This document shows, piece after piece, positions 1-12,818 of a stretch of 64,000 bases of DNA (positions are counted from its first letter, which is position 1; every line of letters starts with the position of its first letter). A program made the position numbers and the translations under genes. The notes beneath the pieces were generated by a model, which worked only from the letters and a program-made list of their open reading frames with translations, did no database searches and was not told where the DNA came from. Source of the stretch: CAZXFH01 sp964640055 (GTDB lineage Bacteria > Fidelibacterota > UBA2242 > JAFGTP01). The stretch is from assembly GCA_964640055.1 (NCBI GenBank), contig CAZXFH010000016.1, positions 1 through 64,000 of the forward strand, written 5' to 3'.

Positions 1-476
<476 letters not shown>

Positions 477-490
477 TAAGGAGAACGTCT

Positions 491-506
491 TCCCGATGAA
501 TCGGGA
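491..506 (+). repeat. TCCCGA/TCGGGA palindrome in the 16S-tRNA spacer
   Basis: TCCCGATGAATCGGGA, a 6-bp inverted repeat just after the 16S 3' end. The same TCCCGA...TCGGGA core recurs at eight places in the 23S gene. Here it could form part of the 16S processing stem. Confidence 0.6.
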
Positions 507-557
507 GGAAAGTGGTCGATAACGACACAACTCGCTTGTACTCTCCATGTTCAATAG

Positions 558-631
<74 letters not shown>

Positions 632-681
632 CTACGAGGCCATGTTTTTTAATAAATGATCACAGAGTGGCTCCTTTAAAG

Positions 682-754
682 GGGGCTATAGCTCAACTGG
701 GAGAGCGCTGCCCTTGCACGGCAGAGGTTAACGGTTCGATCCCGTTTAGCTCCA
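682..754 (+). tRNA. tRNA-Ala (anticodon TGC)
   Basis: Cloverleaf of 73 nt. The acceptor stem GGGGCTA pairs with TAGCTCC, the anticodon stem CTGCC/GGCAG encloses loop CTTGCAC with anticodon TGC at 715-717, and the T-arm carries GGTTCGATCCC. The 3' CCA is not encoded. It follows tRNA-Ile in the classic Ile-Ala spacer order. Confidence 0.97.
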
Positions 755-770
755 CACGGGTTTTTACCCG

Positions 771-782
771 CGTTCTTTGACA
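771..782 (+). promoter_or_regulatory. boxA-like antitermination element before 23S
   Basis: CGTTCTTTGACA resembles the rRNA boxA consensus TGCTCTTTAACA bound by the NusB-S10 complex. It lies just upstream of the 23S leader stem and just after a small CGGG/CCCG hairpin, which is where spacer boxA sites are usually found. Confidence 0.6.
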
Positions 783-831
783 TTGGGAAAAGTAAAGCAA
801 CCTACTAAAAACAATTTCGTAATAATTTTTT

Positions 832-3873
<3,042 letters not shown>

Positions 3874-3926
3874 AATTATTATAAAATTGGTTTTAATAAA
3901 GTCTTTATTTTTCCCGATGTTATATT

Positions 3927-4042
3927 TCCGGTAACAAGAGCGGAGGGGCAACACCCGATCCCATTCCGAACTCGGTCGTAAAGCCCTCCAGCGCCGATGA
4001 TACTGCTCCGGAGACGGGGTGGAAAAGTAGGTCGTTACCGGA
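3927..4042 (+). rRNA. rrf: 5S ribosomal RNA
   Basis: A 116-nt gene whose ends TCCGGTAAC (3927-3935) and GTTACCGGA (4034-4042) form helix I. The internal segments ACACCCGATCCCATTCCGAACTC and GGAGACGGGGTGG-like are typical of 5S. It follows 23S by about 50 bp in the same transcript. Confidence 0.95.
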
Positions 4043-4055
4043 TTTTTTTATCCTT

Positions 4056-4085
4056 AAACGTCCCCTGTTGCGGGACGTTTTTTTA
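4056..4085 (+). terminator. Intrinsic terminator of the rRNA operon
   Basis: The 9-bp stem AAACGTCCC (4056-4064) pairs with GGGACGTTT (4072-4080) around loop CTGTTGC and is followed by a T tract. It lies 13 bp after the 5S end. Confidence 0.93.
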
Positions 4086-4241
4086 TTGTTTCTGTATATT
4101 ACCTCACTTATATTCAAAAGGCGTATGTAATTATATTGATCTGATGGCTGGTTTTATTATATATAATTTATTTATTTGTTTTATCTCACATACTATCTTT
4201 ATCGCTAACATTAAGTTTAGCTTAGATAAAAGGAGTGCCCT

Positions 4242-5504
4242 ATGCGAAAAATTCACTTAATTTATAGCCTGATATTAATCCTATTCATCATCGGAATAAC
4301 ATCCTTACAGGCAGGATTCCTGGAACTACGCACGAATTATTTTTATAACTTTGAAACCTATTTTATCAGTGATTTCGATTTTGATGAAGGTAGCAATAAC
4401 CCTGATATTTTTTCCTACACCCTGTCCTATAGTGAAGCGACTGAAGGTGAAGGCCCCATTGAGATTAAAATTGAATTTCAGATGATTGCCAATATTCCCG
4501 CTTTGGGTTTGAATAATGATCGCGTGTTCTATATTAAAACCGATCCCTTTGAGTTTCTGGGTGAAATAACCCTCACCAGCCGCGATATTGATCTTAATAT
4601 TGATAATATTTATTACACCGGCGGACCTAATATCGGAGAATCTGTTGACCTGGGCGGCGTCGAAGAGAGTGATTTTATCAGCGAGGAGATGTTTAATAAT
4701 ATCCAGCAGGTAGTGATGAGTAGTGGTAAATTACCCGCCGGTACCTATCTGTTTGATTTTAGTATTTTGAGTGTAAACGATGCGGTTTTGAAAAACCAGA
4801 AACAGATGCTCGAAATCAGCAATCCCACGACCCTGGATTTGATCGCCCCCGGTGGCTCTATGGGAGAAGAAAATGAAATTTATACCCTCTATCCACAGTT
4901 CCAATGGGAATCAGAAGCCTTAATGTGGAATGAAGATTACTGCCCGATTTGTGGCTATGCAATCCGGGTTAGTGAATATGATCCCACCCGACACAGTTCA
5001 CTGGATGAGGCAATCAACGATCAGGCCAATTTGCCCTTTCCGGATGATGGCGGTTTTTATTCAATAGAAGGAACGCTGGTCCATGGCCCAACAAACCTCT
5101 ATCAGGCCCCGAGTTATTTCCAATACCCCAGCACTGATGCCGCGCCTTTGGAACAGGGGAAACAATATGTCTGGCAAATCACCAAAACCTACCCCACTAC
5201 ATCCGGATCCAGAAAACAAGAAAGTGATATATATATTTTCAGTATTCCCATAATGGGCGGCGGCGCAGAAGAAGAAGGTGAAACAGGGGGGTCCGATGTC
5301 ACCCAATATATGCAGGTTATCGAACAACTGGTTGGCACGGAAAGGTATAGCAATCTGTTTGTTGGCGGCCCGTTGGATGGCTATACACCTACCGGAACCA
5401 TGCTGTTAAATAATACTCAACAAGTGACAATGGACCAGTTGACCACCTTGGTGAATCAAGCCGTTACCGGACAGATAACCATTCAATCTGTAACGGTGCA
5501 ATAA
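4242..5504 (+). CDS. Exported protein with Fn3-like domain, function unknown
   Basis: 420 residues. An AAAGGAG ribosome binding site lies 7 nt before the ATG. Residues 1-24 form a Sec signal peptide ending in SLQAG. Residues 25-195 are beta-rich and lack a motif I recognise. Residues about 200-335 resemble a fibronectin/Ig-like fold (a Pro-x-Phe-x-Trp segment near the start and a Tyr-x-Trp-x-Ile strand near the end). That domain contains one CPICG motif, odd for a secreted protein and possibly a disulfide or metal site. No lipobox and no recognisable sorting tail are seen. It heads a cluster with a FecR-domain protein, a barrel protein and a CHASE2 cyclase, so a cell-surface role is likely. 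The function is not known to me. Confidence 0.85.
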   Translation: MRKIHLIYSLILILFIIGITSLQAGFLELRTNYFYNFETYFISDFDFDEGSNNPDIFSYTLSYSEATEGEGPIEIKIEFQMIANIPALGLNNDRVFYIKTDPFEFLGEITLTSRDIDLNIDNIYYTGGPNIGESVDLGGVEESDFISEEMFNNIQQVVMSSGKLPAGTYLFDFSILSVNDAVLKNQKQMLEISNPTTLDLIAPGGSMGEENEIYTLYPQFQWESEALMWNEDYCPICGYAIRVSEYDPTRHSSLDEAINDQANLPFPDDGGFYSIEGTLVHGPTNLYQAPSYFQYPSTDAAPLEQGKQYVWQITKTYPTTSGSRKQESDIYIFSIPIMGGGAEEEGETGGSDVTQYMQVIEQLVGTERYSNLFVGGPLDGYTPTGTMLLNNTQQVTMDQLTTLVNQAVTGQITIQSVTVQ

Positions 5505-5513
5505 ATAGGTGCT

Positions 5514-6203
5514 ATGATGAAAAAAACACAGATTATTGCGTTTATACTCTTAATTCTTATGTTTTTCTCGGGCCTATATTCTAGGGATAAATTAGCAATT
5601 ACGATTAAAGCCCGGGGAGAAACCTATCTAAAGCGCGCTGCCGAAGATGCGTTCAAATCTGATTTAAAAGTGGGAACCTCACTGTTTCAACAAGACCATA
5701 TTAAGACCGGAAAAGATGGCTATACCATGGTTGTATTTCTGGATGATAAATCCCAACTCAAGATTCGAGAGAATTCTGAGCTTATCGTGGCCGGAGAACG
5801 CAATGAAGAGTCTATATCCAAACAGGTCTCTATGAATTATGGCAAATTGAAAGCCGAAATAAGCGAACAACGCAAAGGCGATTTTGTGGTTGCCACCCCT
5901 ACTTCCGTGGCTTCGGTCAAAGGAACAGTTTTTTGGGTGGTATCCGATCCGGTGGCTGGTGATGTCTTCTATGGTATGGAAGGTATGATCGAAGTAACTA
6001 ACAATGAGAGTGGTGAAGTCATTGTGGTGGGTGCTAATCAGACCGGTACCTCAACACCTCAGGGTGATGTGGGGGTCCAGGACACCCAGGAAGGTGACGC
6101 ACCTGAAGAGGAAGAGGAGGAAGAGGTGCCGTCTAATACCCTGCGGATCCAATTACAGAATGAGCAGGGTGAAATAAAAGAATTAGAAATTAAATATAAA
6201 TAA
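5514..6203 (+). CDS. FecR-domain exported protein
   Basis: 229 residues with an N-terminal signal peptide or anchor (about residues 4-22, ending FSGLYSR). The central region, roughly residues 30-165, matches the FecR fold: a KVG-x-LFQQDHIKTG segment, then the signature TPTSVASVKGTVF near residue 130. A Glu-rich stretch (PEEEEEEEV) follows as a linker, and the tail is a short charged beta segment. FecR domains outside FecI/FecR siderophore systems bind ligands or partners on the periplasmic side. No sigma factor or TonB receptor is adjacent, so iron signalling is not supported. It starts 9 bp after the previous gene and precedes a barrel protein and a CHASE2 cyclase, a recurrent partner of FecR domains. 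Start could be either of two tandem ATG codons. Confidence 0.88.
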   Translation: MMKKTQIIAFILLILMFFSGLYSRDKLAITIKARGETYLKRAAEDAFKSDLKVGTSLFQQDHIKTGKDGYTMVVFLDDKSQLKIRENSELIVAGERNEESISKQVSMNYGKLKAEISEQRKGDFVVATPTSVASVKGTVFWVVSDPVAGDVFYGMEGMIEVTNNESGEVIVVGANQTGTSTPQGDVGVQDTQEGDAPEEEEEEEVPSNTLRIQLQNEQGEIKELEIKYK

Positions 6204-6280
6204 CCTATATTACATTTTGTATAAATAACTTACCGAAATAGCTATTCCATTCTATCGATAATAAAAAGTGGGGTAATACA

Positions 6281-8857
6281 GTGATACAGAATGGGTTAAA
6301 GATAATTTTTATACTGTCCGTCTTAATTACTTTGGCAGTGGGTCAAGTACAAATAATTCATTCTCCACCCAAGAATATTATGGCTGGGAAGCCAGTTACA
6401 ATTGAAGCAATTATTGAAGGTAACCTGGAACAAGTAAGAGAAGTGAAAATTCTGTTTCGACCTGCCGGCCAGGATACTTATATCGAAGAAGAAATGTATG
6501 AATATATGGGTATTTATCAATATCATATTCCTGCCGAATATGTTAAGGAAGTGGGACTGGAATATTTAATTATCGCGGAAATGCAAGGCGGTGGCATGGC
6601 TGCCTTTCCCGAAGTTGACCCCTATGATGTGCCTATATTTCTTTCAGCTAAAAAATCCTCCGGTGCTCAGCCACAGGTAACACAAGAGCAGAAACAGGAA
6701 CAGGTTCAGGGTGGGATTCCTTCCAATGCGATCATTTTAAGTCCCGAAGAAGGCGAAATTGTTGCCGCCAATGAACTTGTGATTGCGGTTTCTCTCTTTA
6801 ATACACCTGAGGTCAATCTGAATAGTGTCAAGTTATCTTTAGACGGACAATCGATTCTAAAAGTGACAGATATCAGCGAAGATTTAATCGTGGCCCGACC
6901 TAAAAATGTGCTCCCTGGATTACATACGGTCAAATTAAGAATGCAGAACAAATTTGGCGATCCCTATGCGCCATTGATCTGGAATTTTACAGTGGTTAAA
7001 ACCGTTGCAGAAACACAGCGTATGCTAAATTACTCCGGTAGAATAGATGCTAAAACCAATTCCGAGCAGATCAGAGGCGTAACCCAAAATATCCATCATG
7101 TCCGGGCTTTTGCACGGGGGGCTTATGATTGGCTACGCTTTGATTCCCGCGCTTTTGTTACTTCTCAGGAGGATCCTGAGCGGCAACCCAGAAATCGCTT
7201 TAGGGCAGGCATTCAGACCTCTTATTTTGATCTCAATCTAGGTGATGTCAATCCGAGATTCAATGAATTTGCCTTAAACGGCAAACGAGTTCGAGGATTA
7301 GAGGCCCGATTGAAACTGAGATATTTTAACCTGCACTTCATCACTGGTGAAACCGAGAGAAAGATAACCGGAAATATTAGTTTGATTCCCGACACAACGT
7401 CAGAGGGCATGCTGGAATATCAACGATCCGGTTACACCTATAAGCGTGATATATTTGCGATCCGTCCTTATTTCGGAAGCGGCGAACACTTTCAATTAGG
7501 GTTTTCTGTCTTAAAAGCCATCGATGATACTCTTTCTGTCGAACGGTCGATCGGGGGGGTTGCGGATCAGGATAATGTCTTTATCCGTCTGAATGAGAAA
7601 CCCCAGGATAATATTGTGGTTGGTAGCGATATGACTATTGCCATTGACAACAAACGCATTGTTTGGCAGAATGATTTTGAACTCTCTTATCTGAACAGAG
7701 ATATTTCAGAAGGAGCCATGTCACTCAAACGGCTGGATACTTTTTTCCCGGGTGATAGCCTACAAGATAGCACCCTCAGCTTAGGAGGAGCATTCGAGAT
7801 TCCGCTGAGCAATATTCCTTTCGATCCGAAAGATTTTGCCAATATTTTTGTTTTGAATGAAAATATTTCACCCTTGTTACCCGTAGTTCCCGATACGAAT
7901 GGTGTTATTGGGATTCGCGAAATATTGAATATGCCCTCCACTGCTTTTCGCTCTCAATTTAAATTAAATTATTTTAATAATTATTTAGTGGTCCGCTATA
8001 ATCGCATCGGACCTGAGTTCTTCTCGCTTGGCAATCCTTATTTACAGAATGATATTCAGGGATTCAATATTTCCGATCGTATCCGTCTCTTTAAGAATAA
8101 AATATTTTTGACCATCAATTATGACGAACGCCGGGACAATTTAAATCAGAGTAAGGATGCAACCACCACAAAAAGTAATTTTAAAGCGGGCTTCTCCCTT
8201 TACCCGGGAGAGGGATTACCTACGGTAAACCTGAATACCATGCAATATAGCCGCAGAAATGATCTTGCGGCGCTGGACACCACCTTTTATCTGGATGCTG
8301 CCGGGGCGGTGGATTCCTTTAGCGTGCGCGATAATCGCGAATCAAATATGACCATGATGCAGAGTGTTTCCCTCTCACATCAATTGGAATTCAGCAATAT
8401 TAAGAACAATTTAAATATCAATTATACCACCGCCGAGCGAAGTGACCGGATTGATGACCGCATACAAGGGTTTCAATTCAACGCCATGACCTCCTCAGCC
8501 TTGAGCGTAGCAGTCAATTCTGAATTTGGATTTCCCTTAAAAACCACATTCAGATTCTCTTCCAATACGAATAAAAGCAGTTTAACCGAAGAACCCTATG
8601 AATTCACTTCCCTGACAGGCCAGGGACGTTATAATTTCCTGGATAATAATTTGAGTACTTATCTTGGCTATAATTTTATTCAAGGGAAGGGCCAGGCAAA
8701 ATTCACTAAAAATAAAATATTTGCAGGCGGTTATTTCAATTTTCTGGAGCAGCATAGGATCTCCGGCCGATTCAGTTATACACTTCTGGATGATATAGAT
8801 AATGATCAAAAATTCAATGATTATCATGCCTATTTCGTTTATTCATTTATGTTCTAA
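6281..8857 (+). CDS. Outer-membrane beta-barrel protein with N-terminal Ig-like domains
   Basis: 858 residues from a GTG start; no in-frame ATG fits, and GTGGGG lies upstream. Residues 1-22 form a signal peptide. Residues about 23-120 and 145-240 look like two periplasmic Ig-like domains separated by a Gln-rich linker. From about 250 on, alternating hydrophobic and polar strands with many aromatic residues suggest a large beta barrel. The protein ends in aromatic FVYSFMF, with a terminal Phe as recognised by the BAM machinery. No TonB box or plug motif is visible, so it is not an obvious TonB-dependent receptor. It is probably part of an envelope complex with its FecR and cyclase neighbours. 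Function unknown. Confidence 0.82.
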   Translation: MIQNGLKIIFILSVLITLAVGQVQIIHSPPKNIMAGKPVTIEAIIEGNLEQVREVKILFRPAGQDTYIEEEMYEYMGIYQYHIPAEYVKEVGLEYLIIAEMQGGGMAAFPEVDPYDVPIFLSAKKSSGAQPQVTQEQKQEQVQGGIPSNAIILSPEEGEIVAANELVIAVSLFNTPEVNLNSVKLSLDGQSILKVTDISEDLIVARPKNVLPGLHTVKLRMQNKFGDPYAPLIWNFTVVKTVAETQRMLNYSGRIDAKTNSEQIRGVTQNIHHVRAFARGAYDWLRFDSRAFVTSQEDPERQPRNRFRAGIQTSYFDLNLGDVNPRFNEFALNGKRVRGLEARLKLRYFNLHFITGETERKITGNISLIPDTTSEGMLEYQRSGYTYKRDIFAIRPYFGSGEHFQLGFSVLKAIDDTLSVERSIGGVADQDNVFIRLNEKPQDNIVVGSDMTIAIDNKRIVWQNDFELSYLNRDISEGAMSLKRLDTFFPGDSLQDSTLSLGGAFEIPLSNIPFDPKDFANIFVLNENISPLLPVVPDTNGVIGIREILNMPSTAFRSQFKLNYFNNYLVVRYNRIGPEFFSLGNPYLQNDIQGFNISDRIRLFKNKIFLTINYDERRDNLNQSKDATTTKSNFKAGFSLYPGEGLPTVNLNTMQYSRRNDLAALDTTFYLDAAGAVDSFSVRDNRESNMTMMQSVSLSHQLEFSNIKNNLNINYTTAERSDRIDDRIQGFQFNAMTSSALSVAVNSEFGFPLKTTFRFSSNTNKSSLTEEPYEFTSLTGQGRYNFLDNNLSTYLGYNFIQGKGQAKFTKNKIFAGGYFNFLEQHRISGRFSYTLLDDIDNDQKFNDYHAYFVYSFMF

Positions 8858-8871
8858 TTTCTTTAGGTCAC

Positions 8872-11130
8872 ATGCAAAAAGTTAAAATTCCAGCGGTTGT
8901 TTGGGGCCTCTTAATTGCTCTGGTCTTTGCTACAATTGTATCGGTAATCCTTTATTTTGGGGGCTTCCGTACCCTGGAATTGAAAACCCTGGATGCCCGA
9001 TATAGACTACGGGGTCCTCGAGATGTTTCCCATTCCAATCTGATCATTATTGCCATCGACCGACAGACCTTTAAGGCCTGCCAGGACCGCTATCCCTATC
9101 CCCGTGAATATTATGCTACCTTAATTGAAAATTTAAATGAGGTCGGAGTCAAACAGGTAGTATTTGATATCCAGTTTACTGAACCCGATATTAAGAATCC
9201 CCGGGGGGATGAAATATTAGCCCGGTCGATTGAACAGGCCGGCAATGTGTTATTAGCAGGGACAGTCGCCCGTGAGATGACCCGAGGAGGCATGTATGTA
9301 TATGCCGACAAACCTTTGCCAGTCCTGTTAGAAACAGGTTGTGATTGGGGCCTGGTCGGTGAAATACAGGATGCCGATGGATTTACCCGGCGCTATTCAT
9401 TGTTTGAAGAGGTTAAGAAGCAGTTTATCTATTCTTTAGGAACAGAAGTATTCCTGTTTGAAAGCGGCTTGCCCATGGAGGCGGAGTTTACTTTTAAAAA
9501 TGGTCATTTTATATTCAGCGACTCAAGCAACACCCATAAAGAGAAAATACAGGCGTTCCGGGGGCGAAGGGGCTACGAGCAAACCATTCTGATCAATTAC
9601 TATGGACCGGCCAAGACTTTTCCCACCTATTCACTTTCCTCTCTGCTGGATGACGCCGATTTCGACCTTAAGGAAGATGAGGATTCTGATTATTTGGAAA
9701 TATTTAAACATAATTCTACCTATCCTTATGAGCTACGTATCGCTCTTTTATCTGATTCCACCCATCAAACCGACGCCTTTACCGCCTTAGCCATGGGTGA
9801 TACTCAGCAGGTCGAACAAATTATTAATAAAGAAAACCCCTTTAAAGATAAGATCGCCTTGGTCGGTGTGTCTTTACTGGAATTACATGATAATAAATAC
9901 ACCCCTTTTTACAACTATGAGGGGCAATCCCTATTAATGCCGGGGGTGGAGACCCATGCCCATGCTATCCAGACCATGCTGGATGGAAAATTTATTGAGA
10001 AAACTTCCTTAACCGCCGATATAATTATTCTATTCGCCCTCAGTATTATCACTGGCCTACTGGTTTTTTATACCAGTCCGATTATCGGGGGCTTAATTAC
10101 CCTTTTGCTCGGGGCGGGCACAGTAGTATTAACTTTCTGGCTTTTTATTCAATACAATCTCTGGATTTATTTGACTCCTTTAATTACCGCGATCGTGGTA
10201 TCATATATCGGCGATGTGGTCTATCAATTTCTATCTGAGCAACGGGAGAAAAAGAAGATTCGGGGCATGTTTTCAACCTATATGAGCCCCAAAGTGTTAA
10301 AGTATCTGGAGGATCACCCCGATGCCTTTAGCCTGAAAGGGGAGAAGCGGGAAGCCACCATGTTTTTTTCAGATGTCCAGGGCTTTACCACCATTTCGGA
10401 AAGTCTCTCAGCGGCAGAGCTTTCTCTGGTGCTCAATAAGTATCTATCCCCCATGACAGATATTCTCATGAGCTATGACGGTTATGTGGATAAATATGAA
10501 GGCGATGCCATTATGTGTGATTTCGGGGTTCCCATGGAAGATCCCGGACATGCCTGGCGGGCCTGTTATGCTGCCCTGGATCAACAGGAAAGATTGAAAA
10601 CCCTGCGTGAGGAAATCAAGGCGGATCATGGGGTGGACATCTACGTACGTATGGGAATTAACTCCGGAGTGGTCAGTGCCGGTAATATGGGCTCCACCCA
10701 GCGATTTCAATATACGGTCATGGGCGATGCGGTCAACCAAGCCTCCCGTTTTGAAGGTGCTAATAAACAATACGGTACTTATCTCATGATCGGTGAGGAA
10801 ACCTATCACCGGGCCAAGGATAAGCTGGAAGTGCGTGTTCTGGATAAATTAGTGGTAAAAGGCAAACTAATCCCAATCACCGTTTACGAATTATTAGCCA
10901 AAAAAGGTGAGGCCTCCGCTGAGATGCAAGCCATACGGGAATATTTTACTAAAGGTATTAAGTTATACTGGGAACAGGAATGGATGGCAGCTATTAAGTA
11001 CTTTGAACAAGCCATAGCGGTAAATGGTAGCGACCCGCCTTCGGAAATTTTTATAAAGAGATGTAATATTTATCAGAAAAATTCACCGGGAGAAGACTGG
11101 CAGGGTGAGTTTATCATGACCACCAAATAG
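8872..11130 (+). CDS. CHASE2-domain class III adenylate/guanylate cyclase
   Basis: 752 residues. Order: TM helix (about 9-30), extracytoplasmic CHASE2 sensor (about 35-370, including the typical LIIIAIDRQTF and QVVFDIQF strands), three TM helices (about 380-450), a short linker, then a class III cyclase domain (about 490-670). Metal-binding Asp501 (FFSDVQGFT) and Asp545 (KYEGDAIM) and the substrate Lys541 are present, as is the YTVMGDAVNQASR segment, so the catalytic core looks intact. A TPR-like tail (about 675-750) follows. CHASE2 detects an unknown extracellular signal and the cyclase should make cAMP. It is the last gene of the FecR cluster, 14 bp after the barrel gene. A CRP-like site occurs at 57573-57588 in this window. 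Confidence 0.95.
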   Translation: MQKVKIPAVVWGLLIALVFATIVSVILYFGGFRTLELKTLDARYRLRGPRDVSHSNLIIIAIDRQTFKACQDRYPYPREYYATLIENLNEVGVKQVVFDIQFTEPDIKNPRGDEILARSIEQAGNVLLAGTVAREMTRGGMYVYADKPLPVLLETGCDWGLVGEIQDADGFTRRYSLFEEVKKQFIYSLGTEVFLFESGLPMEAEFTFKNGHFIFSDSSNTHKEKIQAFRGRRGYEQTILINYYGPAKTFPTYSLSSLLDDADFDLKEDEDSDYLEIFKHNSTYPYELRIALLSDSTHQTDAFTALAMGDTQQVEQIINKENPFKDKIALVGVSLLELHDNKYTPFYNYEGQSLLMPGVETHAHAIQTMLDGKFIEKTSLTADIIILFALSIITGLLVFYTSPIIGGLITLLLGAGTVVLTFWLFIQYNLWIYLTPLITAIVVSYIGDVVYQFLSEQREKKKIRGMFSTYMSPKVLKYLEDHPDAFSLKGEKREATMFFSDVQGFTTISESLSAAELSLVLNKYLSPMTDILMSYDGYVDKYEGDAIMCDFGVPMEDPGHAWRACYAALDQQERLKTLREEIKADHGVDIYVRMGINSGVVSAGNMGSTQRFQYTVMGDAVNQASRFEGANKQYGTYLMIGEETYHRAKDKLEVRVLDKLVVKGKLIPITVYELLAKKGEASAEMQAIREYFTKGIKLYWEQEWMAAIKYFEQAIAVNGSDPPSEIFIKRCNIYQKNSPGEDWQGEFIMTTK

Positions 11131-11182
11131 CCATACTATTGCGTTTCTTTTTACTGTCTTTTTTACGTAATTTAAAAGAACA

Positions 11183-11203
11183 TATACCGGTGTAACCGGT
11201 ATA
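11183..11203. promoter_or_regulatory. Inverted repeat upstream of porX
   Basis: TATACCGG-TGTAA-CCGGTATA is a perfect 8-bp inverted repeat (9 bp if the centre is read as GTA). It lies 42 bp before the porX start and 52 bp after the cyclase stop. No T run follows, so an operator is more likely than a terminator; neither is proven. Confidence 0.45.
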
Positions 11204-11245
11204 ATAATGTTGCGAAGTCAAGGTTTAATTTAATAGAGAGGCTTA

Positions 11246-12811
11246 ATGGTCAGAAGAAAAGGGAAAATACTCTGGGTGGATGACGAAATAGATCTGCTAA
11301 AATCGCACATATTATTTTTAAAGAGCCGGGGATTTGACGTGACTCCGGTCTCCAATGGCAAAGATGCGGTAGAATTGGTCGTTGAAAACAATTTTGATCT
11401 GGTATTACTGGATGAAATGATGGCCGGCATGGATGGGTTGACCACATTGAAGCGTATCAACGAGAAACAACCCGGATTACCGGTAATTATGATCACTAAA
11501 AATGAAGAAGAAAGTCTTATGGAGAAGGCCATTGGCAGTAAAATTACAGATTATCTTACCAAACCGGTCAATCCCAGTCAGATACTTATGGCTTGCAAAA
11601 AGGTTTTAGAACAGCAGCGGATTGCCAGTGAACAGGTCTCTCAAAACTATATGACCGAATTTCATCAGATATCTCAACAGCTCTACCAGGATCTTCAGAG
11701 CCAGGATTGGATAAATATTTACAATAAACTGGCCAACTGGGAAGTGGAGTTTGATGATCATCCCGATCTGGGTTTAAAGGATACCCTAACCGACCAAATG
11801 CGGGATTGTAACATTGAATTTGGGAAATTTATCGATAAAAATTATCGGCAGTGGCTGAATGAGGATCCTCATTTCCGGCCGCCCCTGTCGGTGGATGTTC
11901 TCCGTAAGCATGTTGTTCCGGAATTGAAATCCAATCAAAAAGTATTATTTGTGGTGATCGATTGTATGCGTCTGGATCAGTGGTTGACCTTTGCACCTTT
12001 TTTATATGACTTTTATAAGGTAGAAACCGATTATCATTTTTCCATTTTGCCCTCTGCCACACCTTATGCCCGTAATGCCATGTTTGCCGGTCAGTTTCCG
12101 GGAGAGATGCAAAAGGAATATCCTCAGATATGGCAAAGTGAAGATGATGAATACTCCATGAATCGATATGAAAACGATATGCTAAAAAAATTATTAAAAA
12201 GTGAAGGAATTAAAGGCAGGGGCGGTACCCGGTACATCAAGATAACGGATGTTAATGAAGGATGGCAGACCGACAGAACAATCAAATCCCTGTTAGGTAG
12301 CTCGTTAATTGCGCTGGTAGCCAATTTTGTAGATGTATTGGCGCACCGTCGCTCGGAATCTGATCTGTTGAAGGAGATTGTACCTGATGAAGCCAGCTAT
12401 CGCTCGGTGGTCAGGAGTTGGTTCAAGCATTCCTGGATTTTTTCTGTTTTGCGCAAATTTAGTGAGTATGATTTTAAAGTTATCCTGACCAGTGATCATG
12501 GCAGTATTCGGGTTCAAAATGATGTGAAAGTAGTAGGCGATAAAACCACCTCGCCCAACATTCGTTTTAAATATGGAAAAAACCTGAATGCCTCACCCAA
12601 ACATGCCCTGGTTATCAAGGAACCCACTGAATACGCCCTGCCCGATTTGGGGATCAACACCAATTATCTGATCGCCAAGGAAAATTTTTACTTTGTTTAC
12701 CCGACCCATTACCATAAGTATCAGGCTTATTATAAAGACACCTTTCAACACGGAGGCATTTCTATGGAAGAGATGATATTACCGGTCATTACCCTTACAC
12801 CAAAAAGTTAA
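11246..12811 (+). CDS. porX: PorX-type response regulator with PglZ/alkaline-phosphatase-fold output domain
   Basis: 521 residues. The receiver domain (1-120) has acidic residues DDE (12-14), phospho-acceptor Asp56 (LVLLDEMM) and Lys106. A helical linker leads to an alkaline-phosphatase-superfamily (PglZ) domain from about residue 215. Asp239 (FVVIDCMRLDQW) and Thr272 (LPSATPYARN) match metal and nucleophile positions; P. gingivalis PorX uses Thr271. A TSDHGS motif lies later. In Bacteroidota PorX controls the type 9 secretion system and hydrolyses cyclic or linear oligonucleotides in vitro. No T9SS component or PorY kinase is in this window. It is followed by tsaE 7 bp on, an arrangement I also recall from Bacteroidota. 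Length is close to characterised PorX (about 518). Confidence 0.93.
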   Translation: MVRRKGKILWVDDEIDLLKSHILFLKSRGFDVTPVSNGKDAVELVVENNFDLVLLDEMMAGMDGLTTLKRINEKQPGLPVIMITKNEEESLMEKAIGSKITDYLTKPVNPSQILMACKKVLEQQRIASEQVSQNYMTEFHQISQQLYQDLQSQDWINIYNKLANWEVEFDDHPDLGLKDTLTDQMRDCNIEFGKFIDKNYRQWLNEDPHFRPPLSVDVLRKHVVPELKSNQKVLFVVIDCMRLDQWLTFAPFLYDFYKVETDYHFSILPSATPYARNAMFAGQFPGEMQKEYPQIWQSEDDEYSMNRYENDMLKKLLKSEGIKGRGGTRYIKITDVNEGWQTDRTIKSLLGSSLIALVANFVDVLAHRRSESDLLKEIVPDEASYRSVVRSWFKHSWIFSVLRKFSEYDFKVILTSDHGSIRVQNDVKVVGDKTTSPNIRFKYGKNLNASPKHALVIKEPTEYALPDLGINTNYLIAKENFYFVYPTHYHKYQAYYKDTFQHGGISMEEMILPVITLTPKS

Positions 12812-12818
12812 CGATTCA

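Noticed and set aside
5514..6203. FecR protein as part of a siderophore FecI/FecR/FecA system
   Set aside because: No ECF sigma factor, no TonB box or plug domain in the adjacent barrel; the partner is a cyclase.
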